Positions 1-7,098 of a stretch of 28,239 nucleotides of DNA are shown here, in pieces (positions within the stretch are counted from its first letter, which is position 1; the number at the start of each line of letters is the position of its first letter). The notes under the pieces were generated by a model. The model saw only the letters and a program-made list of their open reading frames with translations. It had not been told where the DNA came from and did no database searches. A program made the translations under genes and the position numbers. Source of the DNA: DATAQC01 sp051001215 (GTDB lineage: Bacteria; Actinomycetota; Acidimicrobiia; Acidimicrobiales; AC-14); contig JBPCNP010000165.1 of the NCBI GenBank assembly GCA_051001215.1, positions 1 to 28,239 of the forward strand, given 5' to 3'.

Positions 1-638
1 TGCGCTTCGACGAGGTGGTCGCAGGTGAGACCGAGCTTGCGGGAGCTGAACCCGATGCCGCCGCCAAGCACGAGGCCGCCGACGGCAACCGTCGGGCACC
101 GACCGGCGGAGATGGTCACGCCATGGGGTTGCAGGGCGTCGTAGATCGTCGTGTTGCGCGCGCCCGGCAGGGCCGTCACCGTCATCGTTGCGTCGTCGAC
201 CGCGACTGCGGCCATCTCGCCGACGTGAATGATCAGGCCGGGCCCGCTCGAGTAGCCAGCGTAGCTGTGGCCCCCGGAGCGCACGGCGAGGGGCACATTG
301 TTACGAGCGGCCCACCGTACGCAGGCGCTCACGTCGGCGGCGTCGCTGCAAACGGCAACGCCTTGTGGCTGTACGTCGGCGTAGCGGAGGTTGAGGGGCG
401 TGGCGTTCGGAGCGAAGGAGGGGTCGCCCGGGCGCAGGAGGTGGCCATGGAGCTGTGCGGCCAGCCCGTTCCAGTCGGCCGTCGACTTCGTCGTCGGGGG
501 TCTGCATCCGGCGAGCCAGCCGAGCTGCGGGGCGATCGCCGTCGTGGCGACGGCACCGCCGACGCCTCGGATGAACGAGCGTCGGGAGATCGGGCGGGGC
601 AGCCGGGCATCAGGGTCGGTGGCGGTCACGCGGGGCAT
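1..638 (-). CDS. FAD-linked oxidase (BBE/PCMH type), Tat lipoprotein, 3' end outside window
   Basis: The frame is open from the ATG at 638 to the left edge (about 212 residues), so the C-terminal part is missing. The N-terminus has a twin-arginine motif SRRSFIR (about residues 18-24), a hydrophobic stretch and a lipobox LAGC, so the product is probably Tat-exported and lipid-anchored. The FAD-binding PCMH-type domain follows. It shows RSGGHSYAGYSSGPG, whose His is the usual site of covalent 8-alpha-histidyl FAD attachment, and then GRCPTVAVGGLVLGGGIG. The Cys there sits where berberine-bridge-type enzymes make a second covalent FAD bond. Substrate unknown: family members oxidise sugars, alcohols or alkaloids with O2. 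It lies 48 bp after the cpaE-like gene on the same strand. The family call is firm; substrate and bicovalent flavin are inference. Confidence 0.85.
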   Translation of the reverse strand, partial: MPRVTATDPDARLPRPISRRSFIRGVGGAVATTAIAPQLGWLAGCRPPTTKSTADWNGLAAQLHGHLLRPGDPSFAPNATPLNLRYADVQPQGVAVCSDAADVSACVRWAARNNVPLAVRSGGHSYAGYSSGPGLIIHVGEMAAVAVDDATMTVTALPGARNTTIYDALQPHGVTISAGRCPTVAVGGLVLGGGIGFSSRKLGLTCDHLVEA

Positions 639-686
639 TGTGGCGCATCCACGTCGCCACCTGGAGCGCCGACAAGGCGTCGGTCC

Positions 687-2018
687 TCATCCGCTGGCGA
701 TCTCCGGCTCGGGATCGGCCCACCGCCCGAGTGAGCCCGGCCGCACCCGCTCGAGAACAGCCGTGGGTGCGACGGTTGCGGAGCGCTCGACCACGGCGGC
801 GAAGACACCGGCCAGCGGCGCGCCCAGGACGGCCGGCAGCCGGGCCCCGTCGTGCAGGTCGCCGTCGACCTTGCGCTCCATGAGGAACACCGGTGTGGCC
901 AGAGCTTCGACCGAGTCGGGTGCGGCCCGGGACACCGCCGGGGCGATGAGGTCGGCCAGGGTCGCCGTGAGCCCGGCGCGCGTGCGGGGCGAGCGCGGTG
1001 CGCAGTTGACCACGGCCACGATGCGCCCGGCGGGGACACCGAAGGCCAACAGGTCGGCCATCACCCGCACCAGTGCGTGCACACCCTTCATCGTGGGCAG
1101 GCCGACGGCGAACACCACGCTGGCCCGCGACGCCGCCGTGCGGGCCATGACATTGCGCTCCTCGACATCGATGGACCCCCCGTCTTCCTCACCCTCGAAG
1201 TCGGCATCGATGTCGCACACCAGGACGCGGTAGGCCCGTTGGAGCGAGTCGAAGGTGGCCTCGAAAGCCCGCCGACGCAGCGCCGCCCAGAAGCGGGCCT
1301 GGCGCAGGCCGAGGAGGAGGTGGTAGTTGCGCTCGACCACCGCGAAGGCCTGCGCCCGGACCTCCTCGGGCGAGGGCTGGCCCGCCCGGTGGGCATCGAC
1401 CAGCTCCTGGATGCTGGGCAGCACATCGCGGGCGTCGTGGAGCATGGCCTGCTCGGCGTGGAGTCGCAGGTCGGCCAGGCAGACCAAGCCGGCGTGGCGC
1501 ACGTCGTCGCCCAGGGCCTGGGCCATGGCGATGGCGGCAGTGGACACGCCCGTGCCCCCCGGCCCGGTGAACACAGCGACCGGGCCACGCCACGATGTGG
1601 GACCGGCAGGGACCGCCCCACTCAGGCCGGCGTTGCGGGCCTCGCCCCTGGCCACCGGCCGGGCGTGGGCGCCGAGGGCGGCGAGCAGCGTGTCGCGGTC
1701 GAACGAGGGCGACAGCACGACGGCGGCCCCGAGGCTCGACCAGTCGCGGGGAACGCGTCCGTCGTCGACCACGAGGGTGGCGCAACCGGCGGCCCGGACG
1801 GCGGCGATGAGGTCACGGTCGAGGGCGGGCAGGCCGGTGTCGACCACCAGGGCCGAATACCGTCGTCCCCCGCCGAGGCGGGCCCTGACCTCCTCGGCCG
1901 AGAGGCACTTGACGAACTCGGCGGGCAGGGCCCCCGAGGTGGCCCACAGCCCGAGGTTGCGGAACCACGACGAGCGGGGGTGGGCCAGGCCCAGGATCAC
2001 GAAGCGCTCGGAGCCCAT
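687..2018 (-). CDS. CpaE/TadZ-like pilus-assembly ATPase with degenerate Walker A
   Basis: A 443-aa protein. Residues about 1-120 look like a receiver-like domain (strand YSALVVDTGLP, helix, strand TLVVDDG). Residues about 145-400 resemble a ParA/MinD-type P-loop domain with GPGGTGVST at 152-160 and the acidic strand VLVCDIDADFEG near 265-276. The signature lysine of the deviant Walker A is replaced by Val158, as in several CpaE/TadZ proteins, which act more as polar localisation factors for Flp/Tad machinery than as ATPases. A longer in-frame start exists upstream, but the ATG at 2018 is preferred because it overlaps the upstream cpaB-like stop as TGATG, implying translational coupling. No cpaF or tadB/tadC is visible, so the pilus link rests on domain type and partner. 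Confidence 0.7.
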   Translation of the reverse strand: MGSERFVILGLAHPRSSWFRNLGLWATSGALPAEFVKCLSAEEVRARLGGGRRYSALVVDTGLPALDRDLIAAVRAAGCATLVVDDGRVPRDWSSLGAAVVLSPSFDRDTLLAALGAHARPVARGEARNAGLSGAVPAGPTSWRGPVAVFTGPGGTGVSTAAIAMAQALGDDVRHAGLVCLADLRLHAEQAMLHDARDVLPSIQELVDAHRAGQPSPEEVRAQAFAVVERNYHLLLGLRQARFWAALRRRAFEATFDSLQRAYRVLVCDIDADFEGEEDGGSIDVEERNVMARTAASRASVVFAVGLPTMKGVHALVRVMADLLAFGVPAGRIVAVVNCAPRSPRTRAGLTATLADLIAPAVSRAAPDSVEALATPVFLMERKVDGDLHDGARLPAVLGAPLAGVFAAVVERSATVAPTAVLERVRPGSLGRWADPEPEIASG

Positions 2019-2752
2019 CACGGCGCCTTGGCCCGGTAGGTGGGGGGTGGGCCCGATGCTGGCGGTGCGCCCGTCACCACCACCACAGTGAGCTTGCCGA
2101 GGGCCACGGCGTGGGCCAGGGCCAACTCGTCGGCGGGGTCGGCGACGGCGACGGTGACCACCGGCGAGCCCGAGTCGCCCAACGACGACTTCGACCGGTC
2201 GACATCGACGACCTGAGCCTGACGGAGCACGACGCCGGTCCACGCGTCGGCGCCGGTGCCGTAGGTGGCCAGGACGTCGATGCGCTCCCCCTGTTTCAGC
2301 GCCCCGAGGTGGGCATGGTCGATCGGGAACGACACCGTGCGCGCCGCGTCGGCGGACCGGGTGAGCACCAGGACGCTCGGCTGCACCAGCTCACCGGCAG
2401 CCAGCGGCGACAGCACGGTGGTACCCACCAGGCCGGACACCTTCTCGAAGGCCCGGGCCCTCAGCGACGAGGGCAGGTCCATGGGTTGCAGCGCCAGATC
2501 GGACGCCTGGAGGCGACTTCCGGCGGCCACCGCGTGGCGGACGACGGCATAGGAGTGGTCGGGCCCGGCCCGGGCACCCGTGTAGGCCGCGAACAGGCCC
2601 ACGGCCGCGGTCGCCACCAGCAGGCCGCCGGCCACCGCCCGGGCATTGGGCAGGCCCTGGCGCTTGTTGAGCGGCCGGGGTTGGGGCCCGGGTGAGGGCC
2701 CACCGGCACCGTTGGATCGATCAGGAGCAACGAGCGCCCCGAGGTCGGCCAT
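2018..2752 (-). CDS. CpaB/RcpC-like SAF-domain protein of Flp/Tad pilus assembly
   Basis: A 244-aa protein with a Pro-rich cytoplasmic N-terminus (1-37), one transmembrane helix (about 38-58, AVAGGLLVATAAVGLFAAYTG) and an extracytoplasmic SAF domain (about 66-128: AVVRHAVAAGSRLQASDLAL through LVGTTVLSPLAAGELVQPSVL). A second beta domain follows (SFPIDHAHLGALKQGERIDVLATYG), the usual RcpC/CpaB continuation. CpaB proteins are periplasmic or wall-side components associated with Flp pili. A purine-rich GGAGGTGGATCGGAG lies directly before the ATG, supporting this start. The gene ends in a 1-nt TGATG overlap with the cpaE-like gene. SAF domains also occur in flagellar FlgA and sialic acid synthases, but the membrane anchor and the CpaE partner favour a pilus role. 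Confidence 0.7.
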   Translation of the reverse strand: MADLGALVAPDRSNGAGGPSPGPQPRPLNKRQGLPNARAVAGGLLVATAAVGLFAAYTGARAGPDHSYAVVRHAVAAGSRLQASDLALQPMDLPSSLRARAFEKVSGLVGTTVLSPLAAGELVQPSVLVLTRSADAARTVSFPIDHAHLGALKQGERIDVLATYGTGADAWTGVVLRQAQVVDVDRSKSSLGDSGSPVVTVAVADPADELALAHAVALGKLTVVVVTGAPPASGPPPTYRAKAP

Positions 2753-2844
2753 CTCCGATCCACCTCCGCCCTACCGCCGTGCGCCCGCAGCTTCTCTACG
2801 CCGCCCGGTCCTCACCACACCCGGTCAGGTGTGCCTGGCCGAGA

Positions 2845-3984
2845 CTATGAAACAGCGTGAAAGGCGTCAAGGGGCGAATTGACGTTCGACGACTGACCGA
2901 CCACGGTGCAGTCACGGCCCTCCCCCTTGGCCGCGTACACGGCGTCGTCGGCGGCACGGAACAGGTCGGCGAGCCCGGGGCTGTGGCAGGGGTAGCTGGC
3001 CAAGCCCAGGCTGATGGTGACGGGGATGGCGTCGGCCGCGAACTCGGCCCGCACGGCCAGGCGGATGCGCTCGGCGAAGGGGAGGGCGACGACGGCATCG
3101 GTGGCCACCAGGACGAAGGCGAACTCGTCGCCACCCAGGCGCAGCGGTGGCTCGGCGGCCCGGCTCTCCTCGACCAGCACCGCAGCCAGACGGCGAAGCA
3201 CCTCGTCGCCGGCCCGGTGGCCGAAACGGTCGTTGACGGCCTTGAGCCCGTCGAGGTCGCCCAACACCAGGGTCAGGCACTGGTTGGCCCGCCGGGCCCG
3301 CTCGAACTCCCCCTCCATCAGGTCCTCGAACGTGTGGCGGTTCCCCAGCCCGGTCAGGCGGTCGGTGGCCGCAGTGTTGGCCAGGCCCTCCAGCAGGGCG
3401 TCGAAGCGGTGGCGGACCACGGCGACGAGGGTGCACACCACGACCAGGGTGGCCAGGGTCAACGCCCACTGCAGCCTGGCGGTGGGGCCACCGCCGTCGA
3501 GGGCCACGGCCAGCCCGTAGGTGGTGGCCACGACCGCCAGTTGGGCGGCGGCGCGGCGCCAGGGGAGGAACCAGGCGGCGTAGACCCCGAACCACAGGTA
3601 GAAGAGGGCGAACGGGGCCGAATCAGCGCCATAGGCCCACACCACGCCTCCGACGACGAACTGGCACAGCCAGGTGCATGCTTCGCCCGTCCAGGGCGGC
3701 AGGCGGTTCCGCCACTGAGCCACCGCCACCAGGGCGGCGAACCCGACGCCCTCGAAGCCGACGAGCACAACCTGGCGCGTCACCGGCGGGGGGACCGCCA
3801 CCAGGGCGATCAGGAAGACGGCCTGTCCCACTCCCCACAGGACGAGCAGGGATTCGAGCATCGAGGTGGCTTCCTGGCGTCGGTGCTCGACGAGGTCGGC
3901 GGCGACGACGGTGCTCGGCGTCGAGGACGGATGCCTGTCCCGTGCTGCCCGCAGGAGGGCCTCGATCTCCGCCGCCAGTGCCAT
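2845..3984 (-). CDS. Integral-membrane diguanylate cyclase (GGDEF)
   Basis: A 379-aa protein. Residues about 43-190 contain around six hydrophobic segments separated by short charged loops, forming a membrane sensor or anchor of unknown ligand. Residues about 205-360 form a complete GGDEF domain: DRLTGLGNR at its start, LVLGDLDGLKAVNDRFGHRAGDE with the Mg2+/substrate Asp, and intact RLGGDEF at 284-288, so it should make c-di-GMP from two GTP. The allosteric I-site, normally RxxD five residues before GGDEF, reads RAAE (275-278). An ATG at 4107 would add 41 residues, but the start at 3984 has GGGAGG about 9 nt upstream and begins just before the helical region. It diverges from the Rpf-like gene across a 424-bp region and is followed by the pilus pair, whose assembly could be a c-di-GMP target (inference). 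Confidence 0.88.
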   Translation of the reverse strand: MALAAEIEALLRAARDRHPSSTPSTVVAADLVEHRRQEATSMLESLLVLWGVGQAVFLIALVAVPPPVTRQVVLVGFEGVGFAALVAVAQWRNRLPPWTGEACTWLCQFVVGGVVWAYGADSAPFALFYLWFGVYAAWFLPWRRAAAQLAVVATTYGLAVALDGGGPTARLQWALTLATLVVVCTLVAVVRHRFDALLEGLANTAATDRLTGLGNRHTFEDLMEGEFERARRANQCLTLVLGDLDGLKAVNDRFGHRAGDEVLRRLAAVLVEESRAAEPPLRLGGDEFAFVLVATDAVVALPFAERIRLAVRAEFAADAIPVTISLGLASYPCHSPGLADLFRAADDAVYAAKGEGRDCTVVGQSSNVNSPLDAFHAVS

Positions 3985-4091
3985 GGGCCAGATCCTCCCG
4001 GGCCCCTGCTTGGACCCTCTCCGAACACCATCGGCGCCGAACGGTCCGAGCTTGAGCCAGGGCTGAAACGAGGTGTCTCGCGCCGGGATCC

Positions 4092-4109
4092 TCGTGATCG
4101 GGATCACGA
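4092..4109. promoter_or_regulatory. Crp/Fnr-type palindrome (candidate operator)
   Basis: The sequence TCGTGATC-GG-GATCACGA is a perfect 8-bp inverted repeat with a 2-bp centre. Its core has the GTGA-N6-TCAC arrangement of Crp-family sites (consensus TGTGA-N6-TCACA), with symmetric C and G at the outermost positions. It lies about 108 bp before the diguanylate cyclase start and about 300 bp before the Rpf-like start. In Mycobacterium tuberculosis the Crp homologue Rv3676 activates rpfA, so a Crp-type input here is plausible by analogy. No crp gene is in the window, and the regulator is inferred only from site shape. Confidence 0.5.
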
Positions 4110-4387
4110 ACGCCTACAGTGTCGGCTGCGCCTCGCCAGAGGTTGCCCGCGCCGAGTGCCGACCGGTGTTCCCGAGTCGGCCCGCCACTCCCACCATCAC
4201 CCCGCCTCGCCCCGCCCGCCCGTCCGTCCGGCCCCAGGAGGTCCCGACCCCGACAACCCACTGCCCTACGGGCCGCCGTCTCCACCCTCGTACGGACCAG
4301 ACGGGTCCAGAGTCCCCCGAGCTCGCGAGTTTGCATGGCCAAGACGAGTGCCCGCACCCCAGGCCACCCCTGATGCCCTGTCTTCAG

Positions 4388-4404
4388 GCTCCTTCAAGGA
4401 GGCG
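4388..4404 (+). promoter_or_regulatory. Shine-Dalgarno of the Rpf-like gene within a short hairpin
   Basis: AAGGAGG at 4396-4402 is an almost ideal ribosome binding site, 6 nt before the ATG at 4409. It is immediately preceded by CTCCT, so CTCCT-TCA-AGGAG can fold into a 5-bp stem with a 3-nt loop that would hide the ribosome binding site. A further G-C pair is possible beyond one mismatch. The short stem may be only weakly stable, but it is a candidate translational control element. Confidence 0.45.
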
Positions 4405-4408
4405 CAAG

Positions 4409-4969
4409 ATGCGCACCCACCGAACCATGGCGCTCGCCGCCACGCTCAGCATCGCCGCCGGTGCGGCGGTGACCGATCTGCCGTCGGCCCACGCCGACCT
4501 CGCCGCCCGATTCCGATCGGCTGACGTACGCCCGTCCGCCACCGCCCTGGCCGCCCTGCGGTCGTGTGAATCGGGTGGCGACTACACCACCGACACGGGC
4601 AACGGCTACTACGGTGCCTACCAGTTCGCCCTCGCCTCGTGGCAGGGCCTGGGCTACGGCGGCTACCCCAGTGAGGCCCCGGCCGCCATCCAGGACGAAG
4701 CCGTGGTCCGACTCTACGCCACCTCGGGCTGGAGCGCCTGGCCCGGTTGTGCAGCGTCGCTCGACCTGGCCGCGTTGGCGACGACTTCGGGGCCCACGAT
4801 ATCGGGGCCGACGAAGTTCAGGCCCACGAAGTCCGCGGCCGCCGCGGCCGGGGGTGCGCCATCCACCATCGCCGCCGTCGCCGGTGACGAACCGGGCCCC
4901 CCCCCGCCGCCCCCCGAGGAACATCCCCGTCCGCGCCACTTCCAGGACGTGGTGGCCGAGTTCGGGTGA
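4409..4969 (+). CDS. Resuscitation-promoting-factor-like (transglycosylase-like) secreted protein
   Basis: A 186-aa protein: signal peptide (about 1-29, LAATLSIAAGAAVTDLPSAHA), Rpf domain (about 42-117) and a low-complexity tail with Ser-Gly-Pro-Thr segments and six consecutive prolines (about 164-169). The domain has the hallmark CESGGDYTTDTGNGYYGAYQF; Glu54 matches the catalytic Glu of Rpf lytic transglycosylases, and Cys53/Cys114 (WPGCA) match the conserved disulfide pair. Such proteins cleave peptidoglycan and help dormant actinobacterial cells resume growth. An in-frame ATG at 4373 exists, but AAGGAGG six nt before 4409 fixes this start. It is a minimal form, lacking LysM, G5 or DUF348 domains. 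It is monocistronic and divergent from a diguanylate cyclase. Confidence 0.88.
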   Translation: MRTHRTMALAATLSIAAGAAVTDLPSAHADLAARFRSADVRPSATALAALRSCESGGDYTTDTGNGYYGAYQFALASWQGLGYGGYPSEAPAAIQDEAVVRLYATSGWSAWPGCAASLDLAALATTSGPTISGPTKFRPTKSAAAAAGGAPSTIAAVAGDEPGPPPPPPEEHPRPRHFQDVVAEFG

Positions 4970-5045
4970 GCCGGGCCCGCACCCGTGGCGGGGCGAAAGC
5001 CCCGCCACCTGCGGTCGCACCCGCCTGGCCCCGAAACTCGGGTCC

Positions 5046-5876
5046 ATGCCCCGCATCCTCGACACGACCCCCGCCTTCGACACCTTCGCCCGCAAAGTGG
5101 CGCTGCACACTCCCCTCCAACGGGAGGGCCAGTGGGCCGAGCTCTACGAATCACAGTTTCCCGAGGTGTTCGAGGTGTTCAACGCCCAGTACGGCTCGGC
5201 CGAGGGACGCACGGCCCTGGTCAAGGAGCTGTCCAAGGTGCGCACCCGGGTGGTCGACGCCGCACCGGTGATGCGGGCCCACATCGAGGCCATCGACACG
5301 ACCCTGGCCCGGGCCCTCGGCGTCAGCCTCGAACCGTCGCCGCTGCACGTGCTGCTGGTGGGGAACTTCATGACCAACGCCGCCGTCAGCCGGGTATGCG
5401 ACGACGTGGCCGTGTTCCACTGCCTCGAGTGGTTCCAGTCGGCCGAGGGGGCCAAGGTACTGGTCGCCCACGAGAGCACCCACGCGTGGTGCGAGCTGGC
5501 CACGGGCGAGGTCTTCCCCGAAGACGACGCTGCGGCCACCGCCTTCGCCGAGGGGGTGGCCATCCAGGCCTCTCGCCATGTCGTGCCCGGCCGTCCCGAC
5601 CAGGAGTACTTCTGGTACGGCCACCCCGACGTCGACGACTGGCTCCCGTGGTGCCGTGAGCACCGCGACGAGCTCGTCGACACGTTCGCCAAGGGCCTGG
5701 ACGCCCCCGAGACGGTAGAGGCCTTCTTCGGCGGGGGCTTCGTCGAGACCAAGTGGCGGGTGGGCTACTTCGTGGCCGACGAGGTGGTGAGCCACCTCGG
5801 GCTCCCGCTGCCCGAACTGGCCCGCATGACCGTGGCCGAGGGCCAAGCCGCAGTACGGGCCGCCCTGGGCGTCTGA
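5046..5876 (+). CDS. Putative zincin metallopeptidase (HExxH...EG type)
   Basis: A 276-aa protein without signal peptide or membrane segment, so probably cytoplasmic. Around residue 140 it reads LVAHESTHAW: His142-Glu143-x-x-His146 is a zinc-metallopeptidase HExxH motif. AFAEGVAIQA follows, with Glu169 placed 23 residues downstream as a possible third ligand in gluzincin style. This resembles predicted Zn-dependent proteases such as the DUF2268 group, but I cannot assign a family. The N-terminal ~130 residues are helical with no recognised motif. No strong ribosome binding site precedes the ATG at 5046; the frame is open further upstream, but that part overlaps the Rpf-like gene in another frame and has no protein-like composition. 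It converges on rsfS with a 10-bp gap. Substrate unknown. Confidence 0.6.
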   Translation: MPRILDTTPAFDTFARKVALHTPLQREGQWAELYESQFPEVFEVFNAQYGSAEGRTALVKELSKVRTRVVDAAPVMRAHIEAIDTTLARALGVSLEPSPLHVLLVGNFMTNAAVSRVCDDVAVFHCLEWFQSAEGAKVLVAHESTHAWCELATGEVFPEDDAAATAFAEGVAIQASRHVVPGRPDQEYFWYGHPDVDDWLPWCREHRDELVDTFAKGLDAPETVEAFFGGGFVETKWRVGYFVADEVVSHLGLPLPELARMTVAEGQAAVRAALGV

Positions 5877-5886
5877 GCGGCGCCGG

Positions 5887-6393
5887 CTACTCGGACGAGC
5901 CCACGACCGCCGCCGTCACTGCCTCAGGCCGGCAAGCCCGTTTCCACGCCACCTGCGGCGCATCGCTCCACAGGCGCTCAAGATCGTAGTACGTGCGGGT
6001 CTCGTCGAGGAAGACGTGCACGACGAAGTCGCCGTAGTCGACCAGGACCCATTCGGCCTCGCGCCGTCCTTCCACGCGAATGGGCGACGGCCCACCGCCG
6101 GCCTTGACCCGCTCCTCGATCTCGTCGGCGATGGTCTGCACCTGGCGGTGGTTGTGGCCGCTGGTGATGACGAAGGCGTCGGTGATGGCCAGCACTGCGC
6201 CCACCTCGAGGATGACGGTGTCGTCGCCACCCTTGGCGTCGGCGGCCTGCGCCGCCTGCCGAGCCCACGCACGGACCTGTTCCAGGTCGCGATCGAACTC
6301 GTTGTCGGTCTTGATAGCCGTGGAGATCCCTCCAATCGGAGAAGGTGCGGCCACGTCGGGCGACGACGGGGCCGGGGACGAGGCGTCGGTCAC
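5887..6393 (-). CDS. rsfS: Ribosomal silencing factor RsfS
   Basis: A 168-aa protein; the core family (Iojap/RsfS, about 110 residues) spans residues about 38-150, with DAFVITSGHNHRQVQTIADEIEERV and WVLVDYGDFVVHVFLDETRTYYDLERLWSDAP, which match the family closely. RsfS binds ribosomal protein uL14 and blocks subunit joining when nutrients are low. The first ~30 residues are a non-conserved Ser/Pro/Ala-rich extension. The start is a GTG lying within a tandem 14-bp duplication that repeats the start codon and next codons, so the exact N-terminus is uncertain. It is downstream of nadD on the same strand after a gap of about 100 bp; nadD-rsfS is a common bacterial pair. Confidence 0.92.
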   Translation of the reverse strand: MTDASSPAPSSPDVAAPSPIGGISTAIKTDNEFDRDLEQVRAWARQAAQAADAKGGDDTVILEVGAVLAITDAFVITSGHNHRQVQTIADEIEERVKAGGGPSPIRVEGRREAEWVLVDYGDFVVHVFLDETRTYYDLERLWSDAPQVAWKRACRPEAVTAAVVGSSE

Positions 6394-6405
6394 GAGGCGT
6401 CGGTC
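6378..6405. repeat. Tandem 14-bp duplication spanning the rsfS start codon
   Basis: The 14-bp unit ACGAGGCGTCGGTC occurs twice in direct succession. Read on the minus strand, each copy carries GTGACCGACGCCTCG, i.e. a GTG start followed by Thr-Asp-Ala-Ser. The upstream copy is frame-shifted relative to the downstream one and gives a five-codon ORF ending TGA, which overlaps the rsfS GTG as GTGA. Confidence 0.85.
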
Positions 6406-6492
6406 ACGAACACCAGGGGGCGGCGCCGGCCGGTACTCCGCGGTGGTGCGGAGCCGGGTGGTGGCGGCCGGGACTCTGGGCAGGCGCCGTGC

Positions 6493-7092
6493 TCATCTGC
6501 CCCCAGCGTACAGACCCAGGCGTCGGATGACATCGATCGTGGGTGCGGGCACGAGGAAATCCAGTGGCCGGCCCTCGGCGGCGCGCCGGCGGATGTCCGA
6601 CGCCGAGATGTCGAGACCGGGGACGTCGACCCGTTCCACGGTCCAGCTCGGGCCGGGTCCGGCGTCCGGAGCGCCGGGACGGTTCACCACCGCCAGGGTG
6701 GCCAGGTCGGCCACGGTGTCGACCCGGCGCCAGGTGGGCAGGTCGGCGACGACGTCGGCCCCGACGATGACGAACAGGTCGCTGCCGGGCTCGGCCGCGG
6801 CGAGCGCTTCGAGGGTGTCGGCGGTGTAGGACTCCCCCCCGCGCTCGATCTCGATGGTGCTGGCCTCCAGTCCCTCGATGCCGGCAACGGCAGCCGCCAC
6901 CATCTCGAGGCGGTGGCCGGCCGGCGAGACCCTGCGATCCTGCTTCTGCCAGGGCTGGTTGGCGACCACCAGCAGCACCCGGTCGAGGCGGAGGACATGG
7001 CGGACGTTGACGGCGGCCACCAGGTGCCCGACGTGCACGGGGTCGAACGTCCCCCCGAACACCCCGATCCGCTGCCGCGGGCCCGATCCCAC
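6493..7092 (-). CDS. nadD: Nicotinate-nucleotide adenylyltransferase
   Basis: About 199 aa. It joins nicotinate mononucleotide and ATP to form deamido-NAD in cytoplasmic NAD synthesis. The nucleotidyltransferase signature GVFGGTFDPVHVGHL (HxGH variant HVGH) is near the N-terminus, VGADVVADLPTWRR lies mid-protein, and ISASDIRRRAAEGRPLDFLVP near the C-terminus matches the ISSTxIR...YLVP motif. Two adjacent GTG codons (7095 and 7092) could start it; I chose 7092 because a TAGACT box ends exactly 6 nt before it, fitting a leaderless transcript. The gene diverges from the HEPN gene and is followed by rsfS. In many actinobacteria nadD follows proA directly; here about 6 kb separates them. Confidence 0.93.
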   Translation of the reverse strand: MGSGPRQRIGVFGGTFDPVHVGHLVAAVNVRHVLRLDRVLLVVANQPWQKQDRRVSPAGHRLEMVAAAVAGIEGLEASTIEIERGGESYTADTLEALAAAEPGSDLFVIVGADVVADLPTWRRVDTVADLATLAVVNRPGAPDAGPGPSWTVERVDVPGLDISASDIRRRAAEGRPLDFLVPAPTIDVIRRLGLYAGGR

Positions 7093-7098
7093 CACCCG

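Larger units (their letters stand above)
3985..4408. other. Divergent intergenic region between GGDEF and Rpf-like genes
   Basis: This is the only gene-free stretch over 300 bp in the window. It contains a perfect 8+2+8 palindrome (4092-4109), a pyrimidine-rich C/G tract around 4196-4240, a small GGACC/GGTCC inverted repeat near 4304-4318 and a Shine-Dalgarno hairpin before the Rpf-like start. A 12-codon ORF beginning at 4335 (MAKTSARTPGHP) has no visible ribosome binding site and no homology I recognise. No convincing -35/-10 pair stands out; TACAGT at 4114-4119 is a possible -10 element toward the Rpf-like gene, which would give a leader of nearly 290 nt. No tRNA or recognisable riboswitch core was found by eye. 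Confidence 0.5.

Noticed and set aside
4110..4408. c-di-AMP (ydaO-type) riboswitch before the Rpf-like gene
   Set aside because: A weak resemblance (CCCGACCCCGACAACCC and CCCTACGGGC near 4252-4272) is present, but the conserved GGGGTGAAT-type core and pairing partners are not found by eye. A covariance-model search would decide.
2857..4524. 555-codon plus-strand open frame opposite the GGDEF gene
   Set aside because: It is antisense to a clear GGDEF protein, its translation is Gly/Gln/His-rich without motifs, and it arises from high GC content.
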